A stretch of DNA of 7,356 nucleotides from Streptosporangiaceae bacterium. GTDB lineage: Bacteria > Actinomycetota > Actinomycetes > Streptosporangiales > Streptosporangiaceae. The notes beneath the pieces were generated by a model. It made no database searches, was not told where the DNA came from, and saw only the letters and a program-made list of their open reading frames with translations. The stretch covers positions 1 to 7,356 of the forward strand of contig JASHSZ010000253.1 in NCBI GenBank assembly GCA_030040815.1, written 5' to 3'. The position numbers and the translations under genes are program-made. Position 1 is the stretch's first letter; every line of letters begins with the position of its first letter. Shown piece by piece: positions 1 to 5,714 of this stretch.

Positions 1-72
1 GCTGGTTGTGCGGCGGCTTGAGCGGGTAGACCTGCGCCGACCTGCGGGAAGACCAGCGAATAGGGATCAGCG

Positions 73-525
73 ATGACGACGGAAGCCACCACGCACTCGA
101 TCCACGAACAGCACACCCACATACACGGACCTGGCTGCGGGCACGAGGCGCTCGAACATGTCGGACACGTCGATTACGTCCACGACGGCCATCTGCACCA
201 CAGCCATGACGGGCACTACGACGAGTGCGACACCACCAGCCACAGGCCATCTGAGCGCCATGACCATGAGCACGGCGAGCACTGCGGACATATCCAGGTG
301 CGCCACAACGGGCACGTTGACTACCTCCATGAGGAGCACGTCCACTTCCGCCACGGCGACCACTACGACGAGTGCGCGTCACCGATGCACCAGCCAGCCG
401 AGCAGCACGCCCACGTTCACGGTGAGGGATGCGGTCACGCCCCCGTCCTGCACGGCGACCACCTGGACTACGTCCACGACGGACACCGGCACGCCTCCCA
501 CGAGGGCCACTACGACGAACACTGA
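73..525 (+). CDS. Histidine-rich triple-repeat metal-binding protein
   Basis: The product has 150 residues, 40 of them histidine, and is built from three 39-residue units at residues 14-52, 63-101 and 112-150. The units repeat with an exact 49-residue (147-base) period and are separated by ten-residue linkers. Each unit has twelve His, an HxHxHG entry, a CGH triad, a GH(V/L)DY(V/L)H core and a closing GHYDEC or DHYDEC; the last ends in DEH. There is no signal peptide or membrane segment, so a cytoplasmic location is expected. Single-unit relatives of this HVDYVHDGH type occur in actinobacteria as small His-rich proteins, sometimes labelled zinc-related. Storage, buffering or delivery of Zn, Ni or Co is inferred. 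The ATG follows AGGGAT at a suitable distance. I see no Zur-like operator in the 72 bases upstream, but that region is cut by the window. The repeat structure is certain; the metal is not. Confidence 0.88.
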   Translation: MTTEATTHSIHEQHTHIHGPGCGHEALEHVGHVDYVHDGHLHHSHDGHYDECDTTSHRPSERHDHEHGEHCGHIQVRHNGHVDYLHEEHVHFRHGDHYDECASPMHQPAEQHAHVHGEGCGHAPVLHGDHLDYVHDGHRHASHEGHYDEH

Positions 526-678
526 ACCAGGTTTCGGACACCTGCTTGCACTGGCCACCCCGGGACTCTCGTCATCGGCTGGGTCGTCGACGTGCGCGGC
601 GGCCGGCGCTGCCAGGGTCTGGAACCTGGATCCTCGGGAATCCTGCGAAGGTGACTGCCCGACAAGAAGAGGGGTGCA

Positions 679-849
679 ATGGCAGGGAACGACGAACAGC
701 AGGACGCCATCGAGTCGGAGTACGCCGCCCAGCGGGCTCGGATCATAGCCATGAGGGAAGAAGGCTTCACGCTGGAAGAGATAGGCGAGGAGGTCGACAT
801 GACACCCGAGGCGGTACTCGAGATCCTGCGCAAAGAGGGCATGCAGTAG
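679..849 (+). CDS. Small HTH-like protein (56 aa)
   Basis: This short ORF encodes 56 residues, starting MAGNDEQQDA and ending in KEGMQ. The ATG is preceded by a purine-rich AAGAGGGG about five bases upstream, a good ribosome binding site. After an acidic N-terminus, residues 20-55 read as two or three helices: RARIIAMREEGFTLEEIG, then MTPEAVLEILRKEG. The 'G-hydrophobic-T-hydrophobic-EEIG ... MTPEAV' pattern resembles the helix-turn-helix of sigma region 4 or resolvase-type domains. It is strongly acidic, unusual for a free DNA-binding protein, so it could instead act by protein contact. It lies 153 bases after the His-rich gene on the same strand, and co-transcription is possible but not shown. 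The family is not recognised. The codon pattern and RBS support a real gene; the function is inferred from fold-like features only. Confidence 0.6.
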   Translation: MAGNDEQQDAIESEYAAQRARIIAMREEGFTLEEIGEEVDMTPEAVLEILRKEGMQ

Positions 850-1399
850 CCGTCCCAGCAGTCGACTGACCGCACCTAAGCCTTTCGCCGGTTATCACTG
901 ATGCGAGCCTATGCTCCGATCCATGACGGATGTTGACGCCACTGAGCGGCGCTGGCGCTCGCTCGGACAGGTGCGCGGGCGCGTCGTTGCCGTAAGGCCC
1001 TGCCTCAGCCGAACACAACGTGTCGCACCGGGCTCGGGAGTGCAGCTGCTGCGGGTTACGGCGAGCATCCGGCGCCGGAATAGCTAGTTTGTCCGAACAT
1101 GCGCTACGTAGTTCACAACTGAACCTTGGCCGGCAAGTGCCCGTTCCCCGGCACCACAGCCATCATGGCTTACCACGCTCGGACACGCTGGTCCAGTGAG
1201 CGAGATCGCCGCGAACACCAAGGAGATCAAGTCGATCTGGCGCTGCGGTGTCACGCCCGACAGGCGCCGACGCGAGCCCTCCAGAAGGATAAGTCCCCTG
1301 GTCATGGCAGGCCGTGCTGTCGCCTGGGAGGCGAAGCCTCGTCGTGGCCATGTGTGCCTGGACTGGGTCGGCTACATGACACCCAGCGCCGACACTCGG
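850..1399. other. Gene-poor interval, no convincing CDS
   Basis: About 550 bases between the small HTH-like ORF and the end of the sigma-factor gene. Short open frames exist on both strands (for example plus 923-1087, minus 1084-1305, plus 1126-1407). None combines a ribosome binding site with a recognisable protein, and they look like chance frames in G+C-rich DNA. Visible structure is limited to a 13-base perfect palindrome at 1158-1170 (AGCCATCATGGCT), the self-complementary CAGTCGACTG at 859-868, and a small 5-bp hairpin (GAGGC/GCCTC, 1328-1340). The last lies about 60 bases downstream of the sigma-factor stop and might be a weak terminator. No transposase remnant or tRNA was recognised. 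Confidence 0.5.
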
Positions 1400-2419
1400 T
1401 TAGTTGAGAAGCGCTGGCGGGAGTCCGAACCGGGGCAGGAGGCCGGGGTCGAACCGGGTCATTGCCGAGATCTGGGTGCCGGCAAGGGTGAGGACCATGA
1501 GCCCGACTGTATGGAAGCGGCCGCTCTGCGGGTCGCGGGCGTAGAAGCCGAACGCGGGCTGGCCGTTGGCCCGGGTGGGGATGAGGCGGGCGGTCCAGCC
1601 GGGCCGGAGCGCTGTGGCTCGCAGGAACTCGACTGCTAGCTCGCGTCCGTCGTACTCCAGCGGCAGCGGCGGCATGGTCAGCCGGACGCCCTCGGCGAGC
1701 AGTGCGACGATGGCGTCGACGTCGGCTGCTTCGAATGCCCTGGTCAGACGTTCTACCAGCTGGCGTTCGGCGGCGGAGCCTGGCGGCGGGGCGGTCTCTC
1801 GCGCAGCTGACGATCGCTGGTGGCGGTCCATCGCCGCACGGGCGCGCTTGAGCGCGCTGGTCACCGACTCTTCGCTGGCGTCCAGGATGTGGGCGGCCTC
1901 GATGGCATGCAATCCGAGCACGTCGCGCAGGATGAGAACGGCACGCTGGCGGGGCGGCAGCTGCTGGAGGGCAGTGATGAAGGCCAGCGAAACCGATTCC
2001 ATCATCTCGTACCGTGCCTCCGGGCCCGGTGCGCTGTCGGCCAGGCCCTCCAGCAGGGCGTCGGGGTAGGGCTCGAGCCAGAGCAGTTCGCCTAGCCGGG
2101 TCGGCTCGGGGGGCTGCAGCCCGGTCATGTGTTCCGGCGGCGGACTGACCGGCGGCCGCCGCCGGGCCGAGCGCAGCGCGTCCAGGCAGCGGCTGGTGGC
2201 GACCCGGTACAGCCAGGTCCGCAGCGATGCGCGTCCTTCGAACCCAGCAAGGCCCTGCCAGGCGGCCAGGACCGTCTCTTGCAGGGCGTCCTCGGCATCG
2301 GCTACCGAGCCAAGAATCCGGTAGCAGTGGACCTGGAGCTCGCGCTGGTAGGGCCGGACCAGCTCAGCGAACGCATCGCCGTCGCCGGCTTGTGCCTGGG
2401 CGAGCAAGTCTGCCGTCAT
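1400..2419 (-). CDS. ECF sigma factor with C-terminal SnoaL/NTF2-like domain (SigG/TIGR02960 type)
   Basis: A 339-residue extracytoplasmic-function sigma-70 factor that would direct RNA polymerase to a specific promoter set. Sigma region 2 covers about residues 16-90, with ELVRPYQRELQVHCYRILGS, the DAEDALQE motif (41-48) and FEGRASLRTWLYRVAT (60-75). A linker carries WLEPYPD (114-120), typical of the SigG/TIGR02960-type family. Region 4 spans about 141-196, with LPPRQRAVLILRDVLG (154-169) and EESVTSALKRAR (183-194). Residues about 219-330 form a SnoaL/NTF2-like domain; in related sigma factors (SigJ/ECF41, SigG) such tails modulate activity in place of a classical anti-sigma factor. The start at 2419 is chosen because GGGAGGGG lies seven bases upstream; the frame stays open to 2659 without another good RBS, and the fold begins right after this Met. 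The gene is divergent from a SnoaL-like protein. No adjacent anti-sigma gene is seen. The inducing signal is unknown. Confidence 0.92.
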   Translation of the reverse strand: MTADLLAQAQAGDGDAFAELVRPYQRELQVHCYRILGSVADAEDALQETVLAAWQGLAGFEGRASLRTWLYRVATSRCLDALRSARRRPPVSPPPEHMTGLQPPEPTRLGELLWLEPYPDALLEGLADSAPGPEARYEMMESVSLAFITALQQLPPRQRAVLILRDVLGLHAIEAAHILDASEESVTSALKRARAAMDRHQRSSAARETAPPPGSAAERQLVERLTRAFEAADVDAIVALLAEGVRLTMPPLPLEYDGRELAVEFLRATALRPGWTARLIPTRANGQPAFGFYARDPQSGRFHTVGLMVLTLAGTQISAMTRFDPGLLPRFGLPPALLN

Positions 2420-2601
2420 CTTCGCACCCCTCCCATCCGCCATCACCGCGTCCGCCCTTGCCGCATCTGGCGTCGCCGCGGGCCAATACAGACGGTCGGG
2501 CGAGCGGAGACTGGGCGCCCACGCGCCGCCCAGTTTTGCTCGCAGGCCGCCGTCTTGATCAGCAGTACCGGAGTTCGACCAGCCAGTGAAGGAGATGTCA
2601 G
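2420..2601. promoter_or_regulatory. Divergent control region between sigma factor and SnoaL gene
   Basis: These 182 bases separate the two divergent start codons, so promoters for both genes should lie here. I cannot place -35/-10 boxes with confidence. The region carries both Shine-Dalgarno sites (GGGAGGGG for the sigma gene on the minus strand; AAGGAG for the SnoaL gene) and the hairpin annotated separately. Autoregulation by the sigma factor is common for ECF genes and is inferred here, not seen. Confidence 0.55.
2510..2537 (+). terminator. Terminator-like hairpin with T run in the SnoaL leader
   Basis: ACTGGGCG (2510-2517) pairs perfectly with CGCCCAGT (2527-2534) across a nine-base loop, and TTTT spans 2534-2537. 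This is the layout of an intrinsic terminator on the plus strand. It lies about 65 bases before the SnoaL-like start codon rather than after a gene. It may act as a leader attenuator or as a protein-binding palindrome, or be incidental. No gene on the plus strand ends just upstream of it. Confidence 0.4.
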
Positions 2602-2997
2602 ATGTCTTTCGACCACGAGCCAGCAGCCGTCGTGATCGCCCGAGCGCACGTGGAAGCATGGAGCAACCACGACTTCGATGCCGCGCGCAGGATGCTCGCC
2701 GACGATGTCAAGGTCACCGCAACTTCGACCAACCCGGCCATGCCGGAGACCAATCTCACTGGGGCCGCCAGCTACATGGAGGGCCTGATCGCCTACGCAG
2801 AGCCTGTCGTGCCGGGCAGCCTGCACCTTCTCGCCAGTACTGGCGACGAGCGCAACGCGCTGCTGACGCTGACGGTGAAGATGGCGGGAGGCCCGTTCGG
2901 CGCCGGAACGACCGCGCCGTGCGCCCGGCTGTACCTCCTGGACGAGCACGGCAAGATCAAGACGGAGCAGGTCATCTTCTACCTCGGTCAGGGCTGA
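2602..2997 (+). CDS. SnoaL-like (NTF2-fold) small protein
   Basis: A 131-residue single-domain protein with the usual length and pattern of the SnoaL-like/NTF2 superfamily. An N-terminal helix (AHVEAWSNHDFDAARRMLAD, 15-34) is followed by the first strand (DVKVTAT). A central helix (ASYMEGLIAYAEPV) and strands about 84-96 and 108-128 complete the cone-shaped barrel that holds a small ligand. Members serve as polyketide cyclases, isomerases or ligand-binding proteins; the reaction here is not predictable. AAGGAG sits seven bases before the ATG. It is divergent from an ECF sigma factor whose own tail has the same fold, which suggests a shared ligand or joint control (inference). It has no signal peptide and should be cytoplasmic. 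A strong hairpin follows the stop. Confidence 0.85.
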   Translation: MSFDHEPAAVVIARAHVEAWSNHDFDAARRMLADDVKVTATSTNPAMPETNLTGAASYMEGLIAYAEPVVPGSLHLLASTGDERNALLTLTVKMAGGPFGAGTTAPCARLYLLDEHGKIKTEQVIFYLGQG

Positions 2998-3002
2998 CCG
3001 CG

Positions 3003-3036
3003 CGGGGGGCCGGAGGATGCTGCTTCCGGTCCCCCG
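3003..3036. terminator. Bidirectional hairpin between convergent SnoaL and marR genes
   Basis: A 12-bp stem (3003-3014 with 3025-3036, including one G-T wobble) encloses a ten-base loop, starting six bases after the SnoaL-like stop. There is no T run, as is common for actinobacterial terminators. It lies between two convergent genes and could serve both. A second, smaller palindrome (CCCGGCA/TGCCGGG, 3038-3053) follows directly. Confidence 0.65.
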
Positions 3037-3061
3037 CCCCGGCAGTTGCCGGGACCGGCCG

Positions 3062-3550
3062 CTAGCGCGCTCGGCCGCGCTCGGCCGCGGTGCTGTCATC
3101 GGATTTGGTGAGCGCGTCGGCGTATGCGGCGGTGAGCTCGCGTGTTCGGGTGAGGAAGTCGTCGATGATCAGGAGCTGGTCGTCGGTATAGGTGGCCAGC
3201 AAGCCGCTCGTCTTGCGGATGAGGTCGCCGAAGACTTCCTGGTCGCGCGCCTGGGTGGCCTGGGTGGCCTCTACCTCGACGCGGCGGCGGTCGCCGGGGT
3301 CGGGCCTGCGGCGGATGTAACCGGCCCGCTCGAGCCGGTCCAGCACGCTCGTGACGCCCCCGGTGGTGATGCCGAGCATCCTGGCTAGCGCGGTCGGGGC
3401 CAGCGGGCCGACACGCCCGACGATGTCAAGGGCGCGCATGTCTGTGCGGTTGAGCCCGTAGCGGTCCGCGGCCGCCTCGTCGAGCCGGTCGATCTCGGTG
3501 CTGAGCGCGCGCAGGCTAGCGGTCACCTGAGCGGGAAGCGCGCGTGCCAT
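3062..3550 (-). CDS. MarR-family transcriptional regulator
   Basis: A 162-residue winged helix-turn-helix repressor-type protein of normal MarR length. N-terminal dimerisation helices are followed by YGLNRTDMRALDIVGRVGPL (31-50), a first HTH helix (PTALARMLGI) and the recognition helix (TTGGVTSVLDRLERAGYI, about 62-79). The wing RRRPDPGDRRRVEVE (80-94) has the DPxDRR signature of the family. Long C-terminal helices (about 100-150) complete the dimer interface. The start at 3550 is chosen because the conserved fold begins there; the frame stays open to 3793 but that extension crosses the operator region and the neighbouring gene. No strong RBS precedes this ATG. It is divergent from a membrane-protein gene with two related palindromic sites between them, so it probably represses itself and that gene and is released by a small ligand (inference). 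The C-terminus (RAERGRAR) is encoded by a short tandem repeat of GCGCTCGGCC. Confidence 0.92.
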   Translation of the reverse strand: MARALPAQVTASLRALSTEIDRLDEAAADRYGLNRTDMRALDIVGRVGPLAPTALARMLGITTGGVTSVLDRLERAGYIRRRPDPGDRRRVEVEATQATQARDQEVFGDLIRKTSGLLATYTDDQLLIIDDFLTRTRELTAAYADALTKSDDSTAAERGRAR

Positions 3551-3554
3551 TGTA

Positions 3555-3602
3555 GCTTGCCAATCTAGTAATAAGAAGATTAAGCTGCTTGCTAGTCTAG
3601 CA
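3555..3602. promoter_or_regulatory. Paired MarR-type operator sites, 32 bases apart
   Basis: Two related sequences lie in the divergent marR/membrane-protein region: GCTTGCCAATCTAGTA (3555-3570) and GCTTGCTAGTCTAGCA (3587-3602). They agree at 13 of 16 positions, and all three differences are transitions. The second contains a 13-base perfect palindrome (TGCTAGTCTAGCA, 3590-3602); the first keeps the right half and a degenerate left half. The 32-base offset is close to three helical turns, placing both on the same face of DNA. The first lies just before the marR start codon, where binding would block its expression. The stretch is clearly more A+T-rich than its surroundings, fitting a promoter. 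Binding by this MarR is inferred. Confidence 0.6.
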
Positions 3603-3629
3603 GACCTGAGCCCGGAGGGAGGGACCCCG

Positions 3630-4418
3630 ATGCCACCCAGCGCACATTCGAGCGAGCCGACCGTGGCCGCATGCCCGCGGTCACCTGTTCCTGGGCTGGC
3701 GGCCGGCCCCCCTGCAGTCTCGGCAAGATGGACGCTGCTGGCCGGTGCCGCAGGGTTCGCGGGAGCGTCAGCCCTCGGCTGCTCCTTCGCCATCCTCCCG
3801 CCCCCTCCCGGGCTGGATGCGCCGGTGACGGCGCTGGCGCATTATGTGGCCAGCCATCACCACACCATGCTGGCCGCGGCATGGCTGGAGGCCACCGGCA
3901 CGCTGCTATTCGTGATCTTCGTCCTGGCGCTGGTCTACCTGGCCGGCCCCAGGGCGGGCTTGGCAGGCAGGGTCACGACTCTGGCCTCGGCGGCCGTCTT
4001 GGTGGTGAGCTTGGTCTACGACGTCATGCTGATCGCGATAGCCCAGTCAGCCGCGCTCGGCCCGCGGCAGGACCCAACTGCGCTGGCGGCCTACGGCTTG
4101 TTCGCCGCAGTCGAGCACGTGTTCCTGCTGGCCCCGTCCCTTTTCCTGCCGCTCGGCCTGATCCTGCTGCGCACACAGGTGCTGCCTCGCCCGTTCGCCT
4201 TGCTGGCTGTCAGCTTCGGGGTCGTCGCCCCGATCCTCGGCCTGGCCGGGCTGTACACGGTCACCGCCAACAACAACGGCCCGGTCGGCGCGGCGATCAA
4301 CGTGCTGGTCGGCATGCAGACCCTGTGGATCATCGCCGCTTCGCTAACCCTGCCGCTCAGCGGCCGGATGCGCCGCCCGGCCCGCACAAGCCTCACCATC
4401 CGCGCAGGTGACTCATGA
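3630..4418 (+). CDS. Six-helix membrane protein, MarR-divergent
   Basis: A 262-residue integral membrane protein of unrecognised family. After a Pro/Ala-rich N-terminus of about 33 residues come six likely membrane segments: 34-56, 80-105, 115-138, 152-180, 187-211 and 220-243. A short basic C-terminal tail (RMRRPARTS) favours a cytoplasmic end. The loop before segment 2 holds HYVASHHHTM (71-80), a His cluster that might bind metal or be incidental. GGAGGGAGGG lies six bases before the ATG, fixing the start. There are no transporter signature motifs. The divergent MarR regulator suggests a role in responding to the regulator's ligand, for example efflux or membrane adaptation (inference). Its stop overlaps the start of the next ORF by ATGA, implying translational coupling. 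Confidence 0.82.
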   Translation: MPPSAHSSEPTVAACPRSPVPGLAAGPPAVSARWTLLAGAAGFAGASALGCSFAILPPPPGLDAPVTALAHYVASHHHTMLAAAWLEATGTLLFVIFVLALVYLAGPRAGLAGRVTTLASAAVLVVSLVYDVMLIAIAQSAALGPRQDPTALAAYGLFAAVEHVFLLAPSLFLPLGLILLRTQVLPRPFALLAVSFGVVAPILGLAGLYTVTANNNGPVGAAINVLVGMQTLWIIAASLTLPLSGRMRRPARTSLTIRAGDS

Positions 4419-4591
4419 ACGCGACAGCGGACATCTGCCGGGGATTCATCGACGCGATAGGCAGCAAGAACCTCGACGATGCGCAGCACCTGGATGGCTC
4501 TGGGGTGCATGCGGGCCGAGTCCGCTTGACGAAGCCACCCCCGGCACGCCAGCCGCGCCCTGGCGGGAGGGACTGTGGCCGCGACCGATAA
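4415..4591 (+). pseudogene. Truncated SnoaL-like ORF coupled to the membrane protein
   Basis: This 58-residue ORF starts in an ATGA overlap with the membrane-protein stop. Residues 1-27 (MNATADICRG, then FIDAIGSKNLDDAQHLD) read like the first helix of a SnoaL/NTF2-like protein, where a 'hydrophobic-FIDAI-xx-KNLDDA' helix is followed by LLADDV. Here the similarity stops at residue 27 and the rest is Pro/Arg-rich (PPPARQPRPGGR). The remaining 100 or so residues of the fold are not found in the other plus-strand frames before the next gene. The simplest reading is a gene whose body was deleted, leaving the coupled start. A genuine short peptide cannot be excluded. Confidence 0.45.
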
Positions 4592-4624
4592 GAACGCAAG
4601 GTGCGGGCGGCGGAAGGAGCAGTC

Positions 4625-5062
4625 GTGGCGAGCAAAAAAGACGATGACAGGTGGCGGCCAACGGTCACTGCCGCCGAGGCACGACGGATCGTGGACTTGG
4701 CCGTCGCTGCGGCGCGGTCCGCGGCTGTACCGGTGAGCGTGGCGCTTGTTGACGAGTCGGGCGTGCTGAAGGAGTTCCGGCGGATGGACGGCGCCGCGCT
4801 GGTCAGCGTCCAGACCGCGCTGAGCAAGGCCTACGCCGCGGCGGCGATCGGGATGCCACCCGATGAGTTTTATAGCGCCATCGAATCCGACGGCGCCGCG
4901 GTCGCCTCGTTCGCGACCCGGCCCGGGCTGGCGCTGATCGCCGGCGGGCTGCCCGTGGTGATCAACGGGCAGGTCGCGGGCGCGATCGGCGTGGCCGGGG
5001 CCATGACCGCCGCGGAGGACCGCCGCATCGCGGAGGCAGCCGTGAACGACACGGGGCCCTGA
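4625..5062 (+). CDS. HbpS/GlcG-family protein (haem-binding/degrading-type domain)
   Basis: A 145-residue protein of the GlcG/HbpS family (Pfam PF03928). Visible family landmarks are the opening helix (TAAEARRIVDLAVAAARS, 15-32), VPVSVALVDESGVLKEFRRM (35-54) with the following DGA, the SVQTALSKAYAAA helix (61-73), and the terminal strand pair AGGLPVVINGQVAGAIGVAG (106-125). Streptomyces HbpS binds haem and other members are linked to redox or haem-related enzymes, but many have no known function. Start choice: GTG 4625 has AAGGAG five bases upstream, better than GTG 4601, which would overlap this RBS. There is no signal peptide, unlike secreted HbpS, so it should stay in the cytoplasm. The usual DxGG is DESG and the usual late SGG is AGA, so ligand binding may differ. 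It follows the truncated SnoaL-like ORF on the same strand with a short gap, and may be in the same transcript. Confidence 0.88.
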   Translation: MASKKDDDRWRPTVTAAEARRIVDLAVAAARSAAVPVSVALVDESGVLKEFRRMDGAALVSVQTALSKAYAAAAIGMPPDEFYSAIESDGAAVASFATRPGLALIAGGLPVVINGQVAGAIGVAGAMTAAEDRRIAEAAVNDTGP

Positions 5063-5105
5063 TATGGCCCAGGCGGCGATCAGCTTGACCATCGCTGGCG
5101 GGGCA

Positions 5106-5123
5106 GTGCCGGACGGCCGGCAC
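5106..5123 (+). terminator. Hairpin downstream of the HbpS-like gene
   Basis: GTGCCGG (5106-5112) pairs perfectly with CCGGCAC (5117-5123) over a four-base ACGG loop, 43 bases after the HbpS-like stop. There is no T run. It is compact and G+C-rich enough to terminate transcription in an actinobacterium, but hairpins of this size are frequent in such DNA. Confidence 0.4.
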
Positions 5124-5196
5124 CCGCCCGGCAACAGGATGCGTGCCAAGCAGCGACGCCGATGATGACTGAGCTACTCAGCATGTGAGGGAAGAC

Positions 5197-5448
5197 ATGA
5201 GCGGCACAGGCAGCGATCACGCTTCCGCCGAGACAGCTCGCAGGTGTGGACGCGATAAGGAACGCCGCGGGTTGGCTGCCGACGCAGGCATGCGAGTCGC
5301 CGTCGCGATGACGGGCGGAGGATCGCACGATCGCTGGAGTCGGACAGTAGAACGTCGGCCTGGCAGGCGGCCCGCCCGGCCGGGCGCGACCCAGGCGGAG
5401 GTTCTCGGAGTGGTCGGGGAGTCAGGGCCGGAAAGGACGAGGTGGTGA
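5197..5448 (+). CDS. Doubtful Arg-rich ORF (83 aa)
   Basis: An open frame of 83 residues starting MSGTGSDHAS, preceded by GAGGGA four bases before the ATG (an alternative GTG lies at 5185). Its stop overlaps the next gene's GTG by GTGA, which would suit translational coupling. Composition argues against a folded protein: many Arg, Gly and Pro (RRPGRRPARPG), and no hydrophobic core or recognisable motif apart from MRVAVAMTGGG around residues 32-42. No family is recognised. It may be a real small basic protein, the degenerate remnant of a longer gene, or just leader DNA. Confidence 0.3.
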   Translation: MSGTGSDHASAETARRCGRDKERRGLAADAGMRVAVAMTGGGSHDRWSRTVERRPGRRPARPGATQAEVLGVVGESGPERTRW

Positions 5449-5711
5449 GGACCGTGGTGATTTGCCGGCTGGCGCCGGGCACCGCGATCGCGGACATGGC
5501 TGCGCATCTGCCCGCGGAGGCTGAGCGCCTGGCATGGTTGCGCGATGCGGGCACCTTGCTGGAGGCATATAGCCCCGGGGGTCCGGGCGCGGTGCTGTTC
5601 CTTGAGGTCAGGGACGTGCAGGAGGCGCAGTCCGTGGCCGACGGGCTGCCGATGAAGGTCGCGGGGCTCATCGAGACCGAGGTGATCGGCCTTTATCCGC
5701 TGCGCTACTGA
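5445..5711 (+). CDS. Muconolactone-isomerase-like small alpha/beta-barrel protein
   Basis: An 88-residue protein with the strand-helix-strand-strand-helix-strand pattern of dimeric ferredoxin-like barrels. Strand 1 is RTVVICRLAP, helix 1 is HLPAEAERLAWLRDAGTLLE (21-40), strands 2-3 are AYSPGGPGAVLFLEV (41-55), helix 2 is VQEAQSVADGLPM (58-70), and strand 4 is ETEVIGLYPLR (77-87). The GLPMKVAGLIETEVIGLYPL ending resembles the 'LP...EVIPLxP' tail of muconolactone isomerase-like and YciI-like proteins. The small-molecule substrate is not predictable. GTG 5445 is preferred because AAAGGA is seven bases upstream; GTG 5442, four bases away, would add one residue. It overlaps the doubtful ORF before it by GTGA. 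The ferritin-like gene starts 199 bases downstream on the same strand. Confidence 0.8.
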   Translation: MRTVVICRLAPGTAIADMAAHLPAEAERLAWLRDAGTLLEAYSPGGPGAVLFLEVRDVQEAQSVADGLPMKVAGLIETEVIGLYPLRY

Positions 5712-5714
5712 GCC

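Noticed and set aside
158..748. Thr/Ser-rich plus-strand frame
   Set aside because: It is the shifted reading of the His-rich repeats (CAC/GAC codons read as ACN/TCN) and continues past that gene without an RBS or motif.
923..1087. 54-residue plus-strand ORF in the gene-poor interval
   Set aside because: It has no Shine-Dalgarno sequence, is Arg-rich and matches no recognisable fold.
1566..2635. Several plus-strand open frames over the sigma-factor gene
   Set aside because: They lie antisense to a clear ECF sigma factor and give Arg/Ser/Ala-rich sequence without domains.
2420..2659. N-terminal 80-residue extension of the sigma factor
   Set aside because: The frame is open to 2659, but this would overlap the SnoaL-like gene. 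The good RBS and the start of the sigma fold are at 2419.
3551..3793. 81-residue N-terminal extension of the MarR regulator
   Set aside because: It would cover the operator region and the start of the divergent membrane gene, and adds no MarR-like sequence.
4091..5149. 352-codon minus-strand open frame
   Set aside because: It runs across the membrane gene, the truncated ORF and the HbpS-like gene on the opposite strand, with no recognisable domain.
5064..5188. Two tiny ORFs (33 and 8 residues) chained by ATGA after the HbpS-like gene
   Set aside because: They have no RBS or protein-like composition, and the first overlaps a likely terminator hairpin.
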